64,000 nucleotides of DNA, from assembly GCF_011440395.1 (NCBI RefSeq), contig NZ_JAAOIX010000007.1, forward strand, positions 228,710-292,709. Direction: 5' to 3'. Within the stretch, counting starts at the first letter, position 1. Every line of letters starts with the position of its first letter. This document shows, piece after piece, positions 1-8,275 of the stretch. The translations under genes were made by a program, and so were the position numbers. The notes beneath the pieces were generated by a model, which did no database searches, had not been told where the DNA came from, and saw nothing but the letters and a program-made list of their open reading frames with translations. This DNA comes from Pseudomaricurvus alcaniphilus. Its GTDB lineage: Bacteria; Pseudomonadota; Gammaproteobacteria; Pseudomonadales; Cellvibrionaceae.

Positions 1-86
1 AATAACAGGCCGCGATCAATGCGGCCTACCTCTGCACCGGCCACCCTGACGCTGGCCTCACTGACCCGCTGAATCAAACCTTTCAT
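1..86 (-). CDS. dtd: D-aminoacyl-tRNA deacylase, N-terminal part (runs off window)
   Basis: Only the first 28 codons are present. The ATG is at 86-84 on the minus strand and translates to MKGLIQRVSEASVRVAG, followed by EVGRIDRGLLL, the characteristic beginning of Dtd proteins (MKALIQRVxxAxVxV...G). Family role: hydrolyses D-aminoacyl-tRNAs in the cytoplasm to recycle tRNA. It starts 31 nt after the pip stop on the same strand, the pip-dtd pair seen in pseudomonads, so the two are probably co-transcribed. The catalytic part lies outside the window. Confidence 0.85.
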   Translation of the reverse strand, partial: MKGLIQRVSEASVRVAGAEVGRIDRGLL

Positions 87-117
87 CTAGCGCTTCGCCC
101 GAACTGTGTTGCCGGGC

Positions 118-1089
118 TCAGGCCCGGGTCGGGTAGTCGTCGGCAAAGCGCCGCGCCATGGCCCGGGTCGCTCGAACCAGACCGTCGACAATGCTGGGCT
201 CGCGGGAGGCGTGGCCGGCATCGCGAATGATGTGCAACTCCGAATCGTGCCACTGGTGGTGCAGTGCCTGGGCGTTGTCCAGCGGGCATACCATGTCGTA
301 GCGGCCGTGGACGATGATGCCCGGGATCCCGTCCAGGTTTTTGACGTTGTTGAGAATCTGGTTTTCCTCCAGAAAACTCTGGTTGATAAAATAATGGGCT
401 TCGATGCGCGCCAGTGACAGGGCCCGGTGCGGGTCGCCAAACGATTCGATCACGTCGGCATTGGGGCGCAAGGTGGCACAGTGCGCCTCCCACAGCGACC
501 AGGCCTTGGCACAGGCCATCTTCGCCAGCTCGTTGGCACCGGTCAAGCGCTCGTAGTAGGCCTTCACCAGGTCGCCTCGCTCCTGCTCCGGGATGGGCTG
601 TAAAAAATCTTCCCAGTAATCCGGAAACACCAGGCTGGCGCCGTATTGATAGAACCATTCGATGTCCTGGCGGCGGCAGAGGAAAATACCGCGCAAGATC
701 ATTCCCATAACCCGCTGCGAGTAGGTCTGGGCGTAGACCAGGCTCAGGGTTGAGCCCCAGGAGCCACCGAACAGCAGCCAGCGCTCAATACCCAGGTGCT
801 CGCGAATCCTCTCCATATCGGCGATCAGGTGCGCGGTTGTATTGGCGCTGAGCTCGGCGTGGGGTGTGGAGCGGCCGGCGCCGCGCTGGTCGAACAGGAT
901 GATGCGATAGCGACCCGGGTCGAAGAAACAGCGGTCCTGGCGGGAGCAGCCGGCACCGGGGCCGCCGTGCACGAACAGTACCGGAATACCCTCGGGGTTG
1001 CCGCTCTGTTCCAGGTAAATTTCGTGACCGTCACCCACTGGCAACATTTGGGTTTGATACGGTTTAATATCGGCATATAGTATGTGCAA
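118..1089 (-). CDS. pip: Proline iminopeptidase (prolyl aminopeptidase, S33)
   Basis: 323 aa, normal length for Pip. It cleaves N-terminal proline from peptides in the cytoplasm. Visible alpha/beta-hydrolase elements: oxyanion-hole HGGPG at residues 41-45, nucleophile elbow GGSWGS at 108-113 (Ser110), an HGRYDMVCP stretch carrying the acid, and DAGH near the C terminus with the catalytic His. The whole N terminus (YADIKPY, followed by L-V-GHEIYLEQSGNPEG) is typical of the family. The start is a TTG at 1089 behind a G-rich AGGGGG; an internal ATG at residue 15 would be too short. It is followed by dtd on the same strand. Confidence 0.95.
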   Translation of the reverse strand: MHILYADIKPYQTQMLPVGDGHEIYLEQSGNPEGIPVLFVHGGPGAGCSRQDRCFFDPGRYRIILFDQRGAGRSTPHAELSANTTAHLIADMERIREHLGIERWLLFGGSWGSTLSLVYAQTYSQRVMGMILRGIFLCRRQDIEWFYQYGASLVFPDYWEDFLQPIPEQERGDLVKAYYERLTGANELAKMACAKAWSLWEAHCATLRPNADVIESFGDPHRALSLARIEAHYFINQSFLEENQILNNVKNLDGIPGIIVHGRYDMVCPLDNAQALHHQWHDSELHIIRDAGHASREPSIVDGLVRATRAMARRFADDYPTRA

Positions 1090-1214
1090 GACGACCCCCT
1101 GTGTCTCGTTGGCAGGTTCTTAAACTGCGGTATTACCGAGTGTAACGCAATTGACCCTGCCGGGAATACAGCTGTCCTGCATGCCAGACGGACCGACTAA
1201 CGGACCCAACTCCA

Positions 1215-1817
1215 ATGACCGAGAAACGCTGCCCCTGGTGCCTGGGCGATCCGCTCTACCAGGATTACCACGATCGTGAGTGGGGCAGTCCCTGCTACGA
1301 CGATCACACCCTGTTTGAGTTCCTGTTGCTGGAGGGCGCGCAAGCGGGGTTGGCCTGGATCACCGTCTTGCGCAAACGGGAAAACTACCGCCAGGCCTTC
1401 GACCATTTCGATGCCGAGCGCATCGCTCGCTACAGTGAGCGCAAGCTGGAGAAGTTACGCAACAATCCCGGGATTATTCGCAATCGACTGAAAATTGCCA
1501 GCGCGGTGCAGAATGCCCGTGCCTACCTCGCCCTCAAAGAGCAGCACGACTCTTTTGCCAGCTATCTGTGGCAGTTTGTCGACGGCGCCCCGATCCAGAA
1601 CCGGTTCCAGTCATTAGCGGAGTTGCCCGCCGCCACTCCCGCCTCCGAGCGCATGAGCAAGGCCCTGAAGCAGTCCGGTTTCAACTTTGTCGGCCCTACG
1701 ATTTGTTACGCCTTTATGCAGGCTACCGGCATGGTCAACGATCACCTGGTGAGCTGCCCCAGGCATCAACAGGTGCAGCAGCAACACAAAAGTGTTCCTG
1801 ATTTGCCCTGCAGATAA
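1215..1817 (+). CDS. tag: DNA-3-methyladenine glycosylase I
   Basis: 200 aa. It removes 3-methyladenine from alkylated DNA as the first step of base-excision repair. The N-terminal KRCPWC and YHDREWG segments supply the Cys/His zinc ligands (C6, H19). FEFLLLEGAQAGLAW carries the conserved Glu and the helix-hairpin-helix region, and NDHLVSC near residue 180 gives the second His/Cys pair of the zinc snap. Length and motifs agree with E. coli Tag. It is divergent from pip across about 125 bp and monocistronic; downstream lies a long palindrome-rich region with no gene. Confidence 0.95.
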   Translation: MTEKRCPWCLGDPLYQDYHDREWGSPCYDDHTLFEFLLLEGAQAGLAWITVLRKRENYRQAFDHFDAERIARYSERKLEKLRNNPGIIRNRLKIASAVQNARAYLALKEQHDSFASYLWQFVDGAPIQNRFQSLAELPAATPASERMSKALKQSGFNFVGPTICYAFMQATGMVNDHLVSCPRHQQVQQQHKSVPDLPCR

Positions 1818-1882
1818 GCCGGCTAGCGGCGATAGTCGATATAATTTTATATTGTAGCTCTTGGGACATCAGTTCTTAATCC

Positions 1883-1994
1883 GGCCTGGCTGCAGGGACT
1901 TGCTTTCAAGACTCGCCGTACACCCGTCCATGGGGGCTCCACGACAGCATCCATGCTGTCGAGGGTCTTGAAAGCAAGCCCCCGCAGCCAGACC
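1883..1994 (-). repeat. 112-bp palindromic intergenic element, copy 1
   Basis: Read on the minus strand, an outer 30-bp arm starting GGTCTGGCTGCGGGGGCTTG pairs with the other end of the element. Inside are a perfect 8-bp hairpin, CGACAGCA-TGGA-TGCTGTCG, and a second small hairpin, CCC-ATGGAC-GGG. A second copy of identical length lies at 21883-21994 on the plus strand. The two copies differ in the outer stem by changes on both arms that keep pairing (CTTTCAAG/CTTGAAAG here, GGTTCAAG/CTTGAACC there). The inner loops carry CATGGATG and CATGGACG. In this orientation the element lies about 270 nt downstream of the DUF748 gene, in sense. Confidence 0.9.
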
Positions 1995-2085
1995 TACCGT
2001 AGTGCCAGCTTGGTGATGATTAGCTTCGCTGGAGATAAAAAACATCTGAATCCAGCTTGCTCACCCGGGGCAGAATCAATCCAGA

Positions 2086-2206
2086 AATGCATTACCCGAA
2101 GCACTCGCTATGCTTGCGGGGTAAATCCCTGGAGGCTCTCTGTCGCCTCACCCCAGGGTGCCCTCTCTTCAAGCTTCGCTTGAATTCACTTTGTCCCTGG
2201 CGACAG
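2086..2206 (-). repeat. Second structured intergenic block with nested inverted repeats
   Basis: CTGTCGCC at 2139-2146 and GGCGACAG at 2199-2206 form a perfect 8-bp inverted repeat that encloses a 7-bp hairpin, TTCAAGC-TTC-GCTTGAA. To the left, ATTACCC and GGGTAAAT flank an AGCA/TGCT pair. On the minus strand it contains CCAGGGAC and GAGCCTCCAGGGAT; the latter matches part of the 112-bp element (GAGCCTCCAGGGAC in copy 2). It is probably a diverged relative of that element. No protein-coding potential is recognised. Confidence 0.5.
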
Positions 2207-2262
2207 AAGGCCTGGCTTGATCCTGCCCAGAGCGAGGCTCCACCGCAATGCCAGCTCGAGGA

Positions 2263-4953
2263 TCACAACAACAACTCAACTCCGGCCACCGCATCCAGCG
2301 ACTCGCTGTGATCGGGCAGGCAGACCAGCAGTTGCTCTTTGTCCACTCGCAGTTCGTCGATCAGGTAGCGGCGCAGGCCGTTGCTGCGCTGCTCGCCCAA
2401 CTGGCGCAGCTGATTGGCCAGTTCCGCCGGGTCCATGGCCGCCAGTGCCTCGGCGGGGGTCAACGGCGGTTGCGGGGCGCTCTGTTCTGCCGTCGTCCCG
2501 GCAGCGGGGCTTGGGTCGCTGGCTACCGGCCCGGCCGTACCTGGCAGGGCCGCGGCGGATTGCTGCGCGGCCACGGCCAGGCGCCGGGCATCTTCACCAT
2601 TGGTGACGCCACAGACTTTTAATTTCACTTTTTCTTTCTTGGTCAAGATAGAGGCGATTTTGGTGGCGTACTCGCGGTTTTTGTCTTCCAGAGCGGCCTC
2701 CCCGGCAGCGAAACTCATCGGCTGCAAGCGCACTTTGCTCAGCTGTTCACCGGCAAATTTTGCCACCGAGAAAATGGTGGAGTAGGGCTGCAGTAAATTC
2801 TTCAGGACGGAAATGGAGGCTTTTTTCATGGCGCCACCCAGTGCCCGGTTGATGATGTTGTTAAAGTCGACGCTGGGGTCGTCCAGGGCACCGCTCACCG
2901 GCACCTGCAATTTGATCCGGTTCTTGTTGTCGCGCAACAGGTCCAGCGCCTGGTCGAGGGGCATGGCCAACTGATTGGCAAACTTCAGCGCCTTGTCGTC
3001 GTTGGCGGCGCGCAGGCTCAGCTGGTCGATGCGAATCTTGTTGTCCAGCGCCAGCTTGTTGGCACTGATTTTAATGTTCGAGTTCAGGTCGAGGGTGCCG
3101 GCTTCCAGCGCGTAGCCGGTGGTGCGCTTGCTGTAGCCGCTGGCCTGCAGGATCTGGTAATCCTTTAAGTCGGCCTTCAGGTCGACACTTTTGCCCTGTA
3201 AATTGAAGTCACCCGCCAGTGCCAACACCGCTTCGTGGGTCAGGCCGAGGGTGGCTTGCAGCTGGGCATTGCCGCTGCCGGTGAGGTCAAAGTTGTTGAC
3301 CTGGAATTGCCTGACTTCAATGGTTTCCCGCAGCGCCGGGCTAACGCCCCGATCCTCAATCGACACCCGGACCTGGGGCCCGATGCTGATCTCGGCCACG
3401 GTTAATTGCATCGGCGCCGCTGCGTCGTCGGCTGCGGGGGCAGTGCCTGGCGGCTCTTGTTGTGGCTCGACTGGCAACTCGACCTGGGCCTCGGCCAGCA
3501 CTGTTGGCGACTCGCTGGCCTGCGGTGCGGCTGCCGCAGCCTGCAGGGGCAACAGTTGCGGAAAGTCGCCCTTGGCCCCGCGCAACAGGTGGATCTCGCC
3601 ACGGGGCAGCGACACCCGCTCAATCGCGACCAGCAATGGGTCTTGCGCTTGCTGCGGCAGCGCCAGCTTCAGGCCGCTGACGGTAAACGCCGCGTCGTCG
3701 ATCAGGGTCTTTTGTTTGGCCGTGCTGGCCGGCAGAAAGACCAGCCCCTCACCGCCGAGCGCGGCCAATTGCAGCTCCCCGGGCGCCTCTGAACCCAGCG
3801 CCACAGCGTCGATATTGGCCTGGGCCAGGCTCAGCAAGTTGGCTTCTGTGCGCTGGTCCAGCAGTTGCAATCCGGCCAGCACTGCGCCGCTGCGGGTGCG
3901 ATAGTTGAGCTGGCCGGTGTTGTCGGCGGCCGCGTCTATATCCAGCTCGGCGCTCTCGGCCAGCACCCGATAGGGCTCCGCCAGCGCGTCGAGACCCGTC
4001 AATTGAATACGGTTGTCAGTGACCAGGTTCCAGCCCTGCCCCTGCAGGCCCAAGGTTATCTCCGACCCCAGGGTGCCGCGCTGCAGTTGCAGCTGGCTCT
4101 GGTCGCTGGCGGCGTCGGCCAGGCGCAGCTGATTGACGGCAAAGGCCAGCGTCGCCCGGTAGTCGAGTCGCTCCGACATATCGAGGTCGCCGTCCAGGGT
4201 GAGGGTCATTTTTTGCGCCCCCAGCTGGCGCGGCGGCAGCAGCGCCCGGGTGTCGGCCAGCTCGATCTCATGGCGACCCGCCAGCGACCAGCCATCGGCT
4301 GTCAAACCCAGCTTGGCCCGGGACTTTATCTGCACCCTGGTCGACAGCTCGGTGCCAGATTCCGGCAAGTTCAGGTCCACCAGCTGCAGCGCCCCGCTGA
4401 AGCTGGCCTCACTGCCGCTCTGGGTGTCCAGGCCACTGAGGGTTAAGGCCTGAAGCTTTACCCGAGTATGCAGTTGCGCTGTTTGCACCAGCAGCTGCAC
4501 ATCCTCCACGCTGATGCTGCGCAGGGCCAGGTGCCAAAGGTCTGGCTCCCCGGTTTCCGGCTCCGGTTCTGCCACCGGGCCCGGGACCAAAACGATGCCA
4601 TTGATCTGCAATTGGCCATCTTCAGCCTCAACCAGCGCCAGCTTGAATCCCGCCAGGGCAACTTTCTCTACCGTTATTTTCTTCGACCACAGGTCCCGCA
4701 GCGAGACTCGTGCTTGCAGCAGCTGCAACGCGAATGGTTCGGCGCCCTGCTGGAAGGAGACATCCTTGATTTCGGCAAAGCCCGTGTAGGGGTTCACCCA
4801 CAAGCGACCAATCTGCACCTCGCTCAGGCCCTGCTCCTGTAAAAATCGCTTGCCGGCGAATTTGGCGCCCTCCGACACCAGTAATGGCACCAGTGCCAGG
4901 ATCAGGAGCAGGACAATAACTGTGTTGCGGGCGATGCGCAGGCTTCGTTTCAT
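2263..4953 (-). CDS. DUF748 (AsmA-like) large membrane-anchored protein
   Basis: 896 aa. An N-terminal transmembrane anchor (about residues 9-27) is followed by a long periplasmic beta-rich region. The opening pattern (L-I-V---VNPYTGF-EI--V----GA-PFALQLLQARVSLRDLWSKKI) is the hallmark of DUF748/AsmA-like proteins, which are related to envelope lipid-transport or assembly factors such as YhdP and TamB. A low-complexity Pro/Ala/Glu linker (around residues 470-520) splits it. The last 180 residues carry SFAAGEA-LEDKN-EYA-KIASILTKKEKVKLKVCG, an OmpA-like arrangement often seen at the end of DUF748 proteins. Exact function unknown. Monocistronic. Confidence 0.8.
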   Translation of the reverse strand: MKRSLRIARNTVIVLLLILALVPLLVSEGAKFAGKRFLQEQGLSEVQIGRLWVNPYTGFAEIKDVSFQQGAEPFALQLLQARVSLRDLWSKKITVEKVALAGFKLALVEAEDGQLQINGIVLVPGPVAEPEPETGEPDLWHLALRSISVEDVQLLVQTAQLHTRVKLQALTLSGLDTQSGSEASFSGALQLVDLNLPESGTELSTRVQIKSRAKLGLTADGWSLAGRHEIELADTRALLPPRQLGAQKMTLTLDGDLDMSERLDYRATLAFAVNQLRLADAASDQSQLQLQRGTLGSEITLGLQGQGWNLVTDNRIQLTGLDALAEPYRVLAESAELDIDAAADNTGQLNYRTRSGAVLAGLQLLDQRTEANLLSLAQANIDAVALGSEAPGELQLAALGGEGLVFLPASTAKQKTLIDDAAFTVSGLKLALPQQAQDPLLVAIERVSLPRGEIHLLRGAKGDFPQLLPLQAAAAAPQASESPTVLAEAQVELPVEPQQEPPGTAPAADDAAAPMQLTVAEISIGPQVRVSIEDRGVSPALRETIEVRQFQVNNFDLTGSGNAQLQATLGLTHEAVLALAGDFNLQGKSVDLKADLKDYQILQASGYSKRTTGYALEAGTLDLNSNIKISANKLALDNKIRIDQLSLRAANDDKALKFANQLAMPLDQALDLLRDNKNRIKLQVPVSGALDDPSVDFNNIINRALGGAMKKASISVLKNLLQPYSTIFSVAKFAGEQLSKVRLQPMSFAAGEAALEDKNREYATKIASILTKKEKVKLKVCGVTNGEDARRLAVAAQQSAAALPGTAGPVASDPSPAAGTTAEQSAPQPPLTPAEALAAMDPAELANQLRQLGEQRSNGLRRYLIDELRVDKEQLLVCLPDHSESLDAVAGVELLL

Positions 4954-5183
4954 ATTCAGGCTTTGACAATTTTATTGGGTTTGGTGACGTTCAGCGCTAC
5001 CCAGTGGTATTTGCGCTTTGGACCGAGAGTGCCGCTGCCTTTTCCGGGAGTGTGGTGGCAAGTACCCTGGTGCGGGCAATGATGCGCCAGAATCTCAGCT
5101 CGCTATATATTAAGCAACAACTATAACTGTAAGGCCAGCCTGAAGAGGCTGCGGCGGTCGGAGTGATCAAGCCGCTGGCCCGG

Positions 5184-5516
5184 TCAGTGCAGGTCCTTGG
5201 CCGGGCCCGGTCGAGCCAGTTCCGAGTTACCCAAATCCACCTCCAGGACGTTATCGGCCTGACGCAGTGGCTGTCCTACCATCTCATCGTAGGCGCTGCG
5301 CTGATGCAATACCAGTCGTTGCGCCGGCACTGCGGCCAGTTGCGCCTGCAAGTCGAGCTTGTTGTGACTGCGCAGGAACTTGCCTTCCACATCGGTGACG
5401 TAGTACTCCTCGCCGGCGATAATTGCCGACACCTGGTAGAGGCACAAGTCGAGGGAGTGAATAATCAGCTTGTCGACCACGGTGATGTTTTGCAATTGCT
5501 GGAGCGTAATTTTCAT
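5184..5516 (-). CDS. DUF6482-type small protein
   Basis: 110 aa when started at the ATG at 5516 (MKITLQQLQNITVVDKLIIH). A longer frame upstream translates to Pro/Cys-rich sequence with no family resemblance, so the internal ATG was chosen. The core (LDLCLYQVSAIIAGEEYYVTD, then F-RS, then P-L-L-QRSAYDEMVGQP) resembles the small cytoplasmic DUF6482 proteins found in many pseudomonads, which have no known role. No signal peptide or membrane segment. It sits alone between the DUF748 gene and the GDT1-like gene, all on the minus strand. Confidence 0.6.
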   Translation of the reverse strand: MKITLQQLQNITVVDKLIIHSLDLCLYQVSAIIAGEEYYVTDVEGKFLRSHNKLDLQAQLAAVPAQRLVLHQRSAYDEMVGQPLRQADNVLEVDLGNSELARPGPAKDLH

Positions 5517-5637
5517 GGGTTGACGTCCGGGAGGTGGGGCCGGCATTGGCAGGTTAGTCAGGGCACTACAATAAATACGCGGGCCAGCGGCTAAAGGTTT
5601 AACCCGGCCCTGATTAGCGCAGCCGACCCACCACCGC

Positions 5638-5910
5638 TCAAGCGTGCAGCAGGGTCCAGGCACCGATGGCAATAAAGCCCACCCCGGCTACATAGTGCAA
5701 CACCTTCTCGCTGATATAAGCCGACAGCAGGCTGCCCGCCAATACGCCGATGGCCGAGGCGACAATCAGCGCCGCTGAAGCCGCCAGAAACACAGTAACC
5801 TTGCTGACCTCTTTATCGGCCGCAAACAGCATGGTGGCGAGCTGGGTTTTATCACCCAATTCGGCAATAAAGACCGACGCAAATATCGCGACGAATATTT
5901 TCCAATCCAT
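5638..5910 (-). CDS. Half-size GDT1/TMEM165 (UPF0016) family cation transporter
   Basis: 90 aa with three hydrophobic helices and the family signature ELGDKTQ at residues 17-23. UPF0016/GDT1 proteins (MneA in Vibrio) export Mn2+ or exchange Ca2+/Mn2+ across the membrane and normally hold two such motifs in about 190 residues. This gene encodes a single repeat, so the product would have to work as a dimer. The ATG at 5910 has an AGGA-type site. No Mn-sensing riboswitch (yybP-ykoY) could be recognised upstream. Confidence 0.85.
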   Translation of the reverse strand: MDWKIFVAIFASVFIAELGDKTQLATMLFAADKEVSKVTVFLAASAALIVASAIGVLAGSLLSAYISEKVLHYVAGVGFIAIGAWTLLHA

Positions 5911-6091
5911 AGTATTCCTGTTAACTCCTAAATCTGTTGAATCAATATTGCTACAAGCCCTTACCCAAAGGCACTACCCATAAACATTGCCCCTAAACAT
6001 TGCAAGCCTGCAAACAATAGAACTTCTGGACAATAATGTCTTCTGGCAATTGCCTGACCATTTGCCGGGATTGCAAGCTTGCCGCTGGAGC

Positions 6092-7060
6092 TTAACTGCT
6101 CTCCAGCCATTCCTGCACATGACGGAACACTTTCTGCCGATACTCCACAGCTTCGTTACACAATTGATGCCGCCCCCCGGGGATAATAACCAGGCGATTG
6201 TGGGGGAATTTTTTCCGTATAAGCGGCACGTTATAGCGGAAATCCACCGTCGTATCTTCATCCCCCTGGATAATGGTGATGGGTTTGTTGACCCGCGGCA
6301 AGCTGCGAAACGCCTTGATCCAGCCGGCCATCGCCACTGCCCAGCGCATGGGGGTAACGCGGGTCTGCAATGGGTCATCCTCACGCACAAACGCCATAAA
6401 GCCCTCGTCGTGGGAGTTGAGCGCGAAGGTGCGCGGTATCTTGCTAGCCAGCGAGCGATAGAGCGGCAGTAGCCACCCCGTCCAGCGCCAGTTGGTCGGC
6501 CGCACCAGGGGCGCCAGCAGCAACACCTTGTCAATATCGCTGTCGACCACATAGGTCGCCAGGTAATCCAGCCAGACCGCAGCACCCGTACTCTGGCCAA
6601 CGCCGTGCCAGGGTTTCGGCAGCACGTGACGACAGCGCCGAATGCACACCGTCAATACATCCCGGTACTGGTCGAAGGATTCGATGCTGGCCTGGGTGCC
6701 ACTGCTGAGTCCGTGACCGGGCAAGTCAAACGCCACCACGGCCCAGTTTTGCTGCAGGAAAAAACGCACCGGGTGCTGCATCAGGCCGACACTGTCGGTA
6801 AAACCGTGCAGCAAGAAGATGGTACCCCGGGGCTTTTCCGGCTGCCAGATATGCACGGCCAACTCGAAACCGGCGGCGCAAAATTTGCCGAAGTTATAGC
6901 GCTGGCAGAGTCCCTCGCAACGAAAATTGATGTGGTAATGATCGAGGTAGCTTTGCACCGGCTCCGAATCCAGCCACGCTTCCTGATCCGGCAAATCGGC
7001 AAAGTTTAACAGCGGCAGTGTCGCCGCCAATTGCTGCAGGGATTCCAGGGTCGGTTTCAT
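6092..7060 (-). CDS. Alpha/beta hydrolase (S33 serine aminopeptidase / lysophospholipase-like)
   Basis: 322 aa from the ATG at 7060 (MKPTLESLQQLAA). The longer open frame begins in the hairpin behind fba and was not used. HGFTDS forms the oxyanion region, GQSTG the nucleophile elbow, GDEDTTV the acid and GGRHQL the catalytic His. This is the monoglyceride-lipase/S33 layout. No signal peptide, so probably cytoplasmic. Substrate unknown. It follows fba on the same strand but a likely terminator separates them. Confidence 0.8.
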   Translation of the reverse strand: MKPTLESLQQLAATLPLLNFADLPDQEAWLDSEPVQSYLDHYHINFRCEGLCQRYNFGKFCAAGFELAVHIWQPEKPRGTIFLLHGFTDSVGLMQHPVRFFLQQNWAVVAFDLPGHGLSSGTQASIESFDQYRDVLTVCIRRCRHVLPKPWHGVGQSTGAAVWLDYLATYVVDSDIDKVLLLAPLVRPTNWRWTGWLLPLYRSLASKIPRTFALNSHDEGFMAFVREDDPLQTRVTPMRWAVAMAGWIKAFRSLPRVNKPITIIQGDEDTTVDFRYNVPLIRKKFPHNRLVIIPGGRHQLCNEAVEYRQKVFRHVQEWLESS

Positions 7061-7082
7061 GCGCTGCACGCGGTGATAAATA

Positions 7083-7112
7083 AAGCGAACCCGGGTACTG
7101 CGGCACCCGGGC
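7083..7112 (-). terminator. Probable intrinsic terminator behind fba
   Basis: CCCGGGT (7090-7096) and ACCCGGG (7105-7111) form a G+C-rich 7-bp stem with an 8-nt loop. Reading on the minus strand, the stem is followed by a T-rich stretch (TTCGCTTTATTTAT). It lies 30 nt past the fba stop and just before the hydrolase ATG. Confidence 0.6.
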
Positions 7113-7139
7113 TGCAAACTGAAGCCAGCGACAAAAAAC

Positions 7140-8204
7140 TCAGTTTATCTCGGCCTTTAAAGCGCCGCTCTGGTAGCGCTGGAACATCTTTTCCAGGCTG
7201 AGCGGGGTGATTTTATCGGCGTTGCCGGCGGTACCAAACGCCTCGTAACGGTCGACACAAATATCCTTCATGGCGGTGATGGTTTCTTTCAGGTATTTGC
7301 GCGGGTCAAACTCCGCCTTGTTGTGGGCCATGAAACGGCGAATGGCACCGGTGGACGCCAGCCGCAGGTCGGTATCGATATTGACCTTGCGCACGCCGTG
7401 CTTGATGCCCTCAACAATCTGCTCCAAGGGTACACCGTAGGTTTCCCCGATTTCACCACCGTACTCGTTGATAATGGCGAGCCAGTCCTGGGGCACTGAC
7501 GAGGAGCCGTGCATGACCAGGTGGGTATTGGGAATGCGGCGGTGAATTTCCTTGATGCGGTCGATGGCGAGGATGTCGCCAGTGGGCGGGCGGGTGAACT
7601 TGTAGGCACCATGGGAGGTACCGCAGGCAATGGCCAGCGCATCCACATCGGTTTGCTTGACGAAATCAGCGGCCTCTTCCGGGTCGGTCAGCATCTGCGC
7701 GTGGGTCAATTTGCCCGCCGCGCCAATGCCATCTTCCTCACCGGCTTCGCCAGTTTCCAGCGAGCCCAGGCAACCCAGTTCGCCTTCCACCGAGACGCCG
7801 CAGGCGTGGGCCATATCGACGGTGCGCCGGGTAACCTCGACATTGTACTCGTAACTGGTGGGTGTCTTGCCATCTTCCCCGAGGGAGCCGTCCATCATCA
7901 CCGAGCTAAAACCCAGTTGCATCGAGCGCTGGCACACCGCCGGGGAGGTGCCGTGGTCCTGGTGCATGCACACCGGGATATGGGGAAACTCTTCGATGGC
8001 GGCCAGGATCAGGTGGCGCAAAAACGGCGCACCGGCGTACTTGCGAGCGCCGGCGGAGGCCTGCACGATGACCGGGGAGTTGGTCTGCTCGGCAGCTTCC
8101 ATGATGGCGCGCATCTGCTCCAGGTTATTGACGTTAAACGCCGGCACGCCGTAACCGTTTTCGGCGGCGTGATCCAACAGTTGACGCATACTGATTAAAG
8201 CCAT
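7140..8204 (-). CDS. fba: Fructose-bisphosphate aldolase, class II
   Basis: 354 aa. Zn-dependent aldolase that interconverts fructose-1,6-bisphosphate with DHAP and GAP. Visible elements: HQDHG with the catalytic Asp and a zinc His (about residues 80-84), SVEGELG with the zinc Glu, CGTSHG and HGSSSVP supplying the phosphate/zinc-binding residues, and NIDTDLR in the C-terminal part. The overall pattern ([13 protein letters not shown], ending with KMFQRY) is the class IIB CbbA/Fba type found in pseudomonads. Last gene of the tkt-epd-pgk-fba operon, 71 nt after pgk with a hairpin in the gap. Confidence 0.97.
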   Translation of the reverse strand: MALISMRQLLDHAAENGYGVPAFNVNNLEQMRAIMEAAEQTNSPVIVQASAGARKYAGAPFLRHLILAAIEEFPHIPVCMHQDHGTSPAVCQRSMQLGFSSVMMDGSLGEDGKTPTSYEYNVEVTRRTVDMAHACGVSVEGELGCLGSLETGEAGEEDGIGAAGKLTHAQMLTDPEEAADFVKQTDVDALAIACGTSHGAYKFTRPPTGDILAIDRIKEIHRRIPNTHLVMHGSSSVPQDWLAIINEYGGEIGETYGVPLEQIVEGIKHGVRKVNIDTDLRLASTGAIRRFMAHNKAEFDPRKYLKETITAMKDICVDRYEAFGTAGNADKITPLSLEKMFQRYQSGALKAEIN

Positions 8205-8253
8205 GATTTGATCCTGTCTGTCAGAGGTAATTGATCTTGATTATTGCCGCTTG

Positions 8254-8272
8254 CAGGCGCTGCGAGCGCCTG
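8254..8272 (-). other. Hairpin in the pgk-fba gap
   Basis: CAGGCGCT (8254-8261), loop GCG, AGCGCCTG (8265-8272): a perfect 8-bp stem immediately after the pgk stop codon. There is no T-run on the minus strand, so it is more likely an RNA-processing or stability element than a terminator. Confidence 0.5.
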
Positions 8273-8275
8273 TAT

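Larger units (their letters stand above)
1818..2262. other. Intergenic region between convergent tag and DUF748 genes, dense in palindromes
   Basis: 445 bp without a credible gene. It holds the 112-bp palindromic element at 1883-1994 and a second structured block at about 2086-2206. Small open frames here are short and have no family signature. Because tag ends on the plus strand and the DUF748 gene ends on the minus strand, everything here is 3' untranslated or non-transcribed DNA. Confidence 0.7.

Noticed and set aside
1953..2311. Small plus-strand frames in the tag-DUF748 gap
   Set aside because: They translate palindromic repeat DNA; no start signal and no conserved protein pattern.
3191..3904. 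Long open frame on the plus strand inside the DUF748 gene
   Set aside because: Antisense to a clearly coding gene; composition is that of a mirrored G+C-rich frame with no family signature.
5911..6000. Possible yybP-ykoY manganese riboswitch upstream of the GDT1-like gene
   Set aside because: The conserved motifs of that riboswitch could not be found; only a short TAAACATTGC direct repeat is visible.
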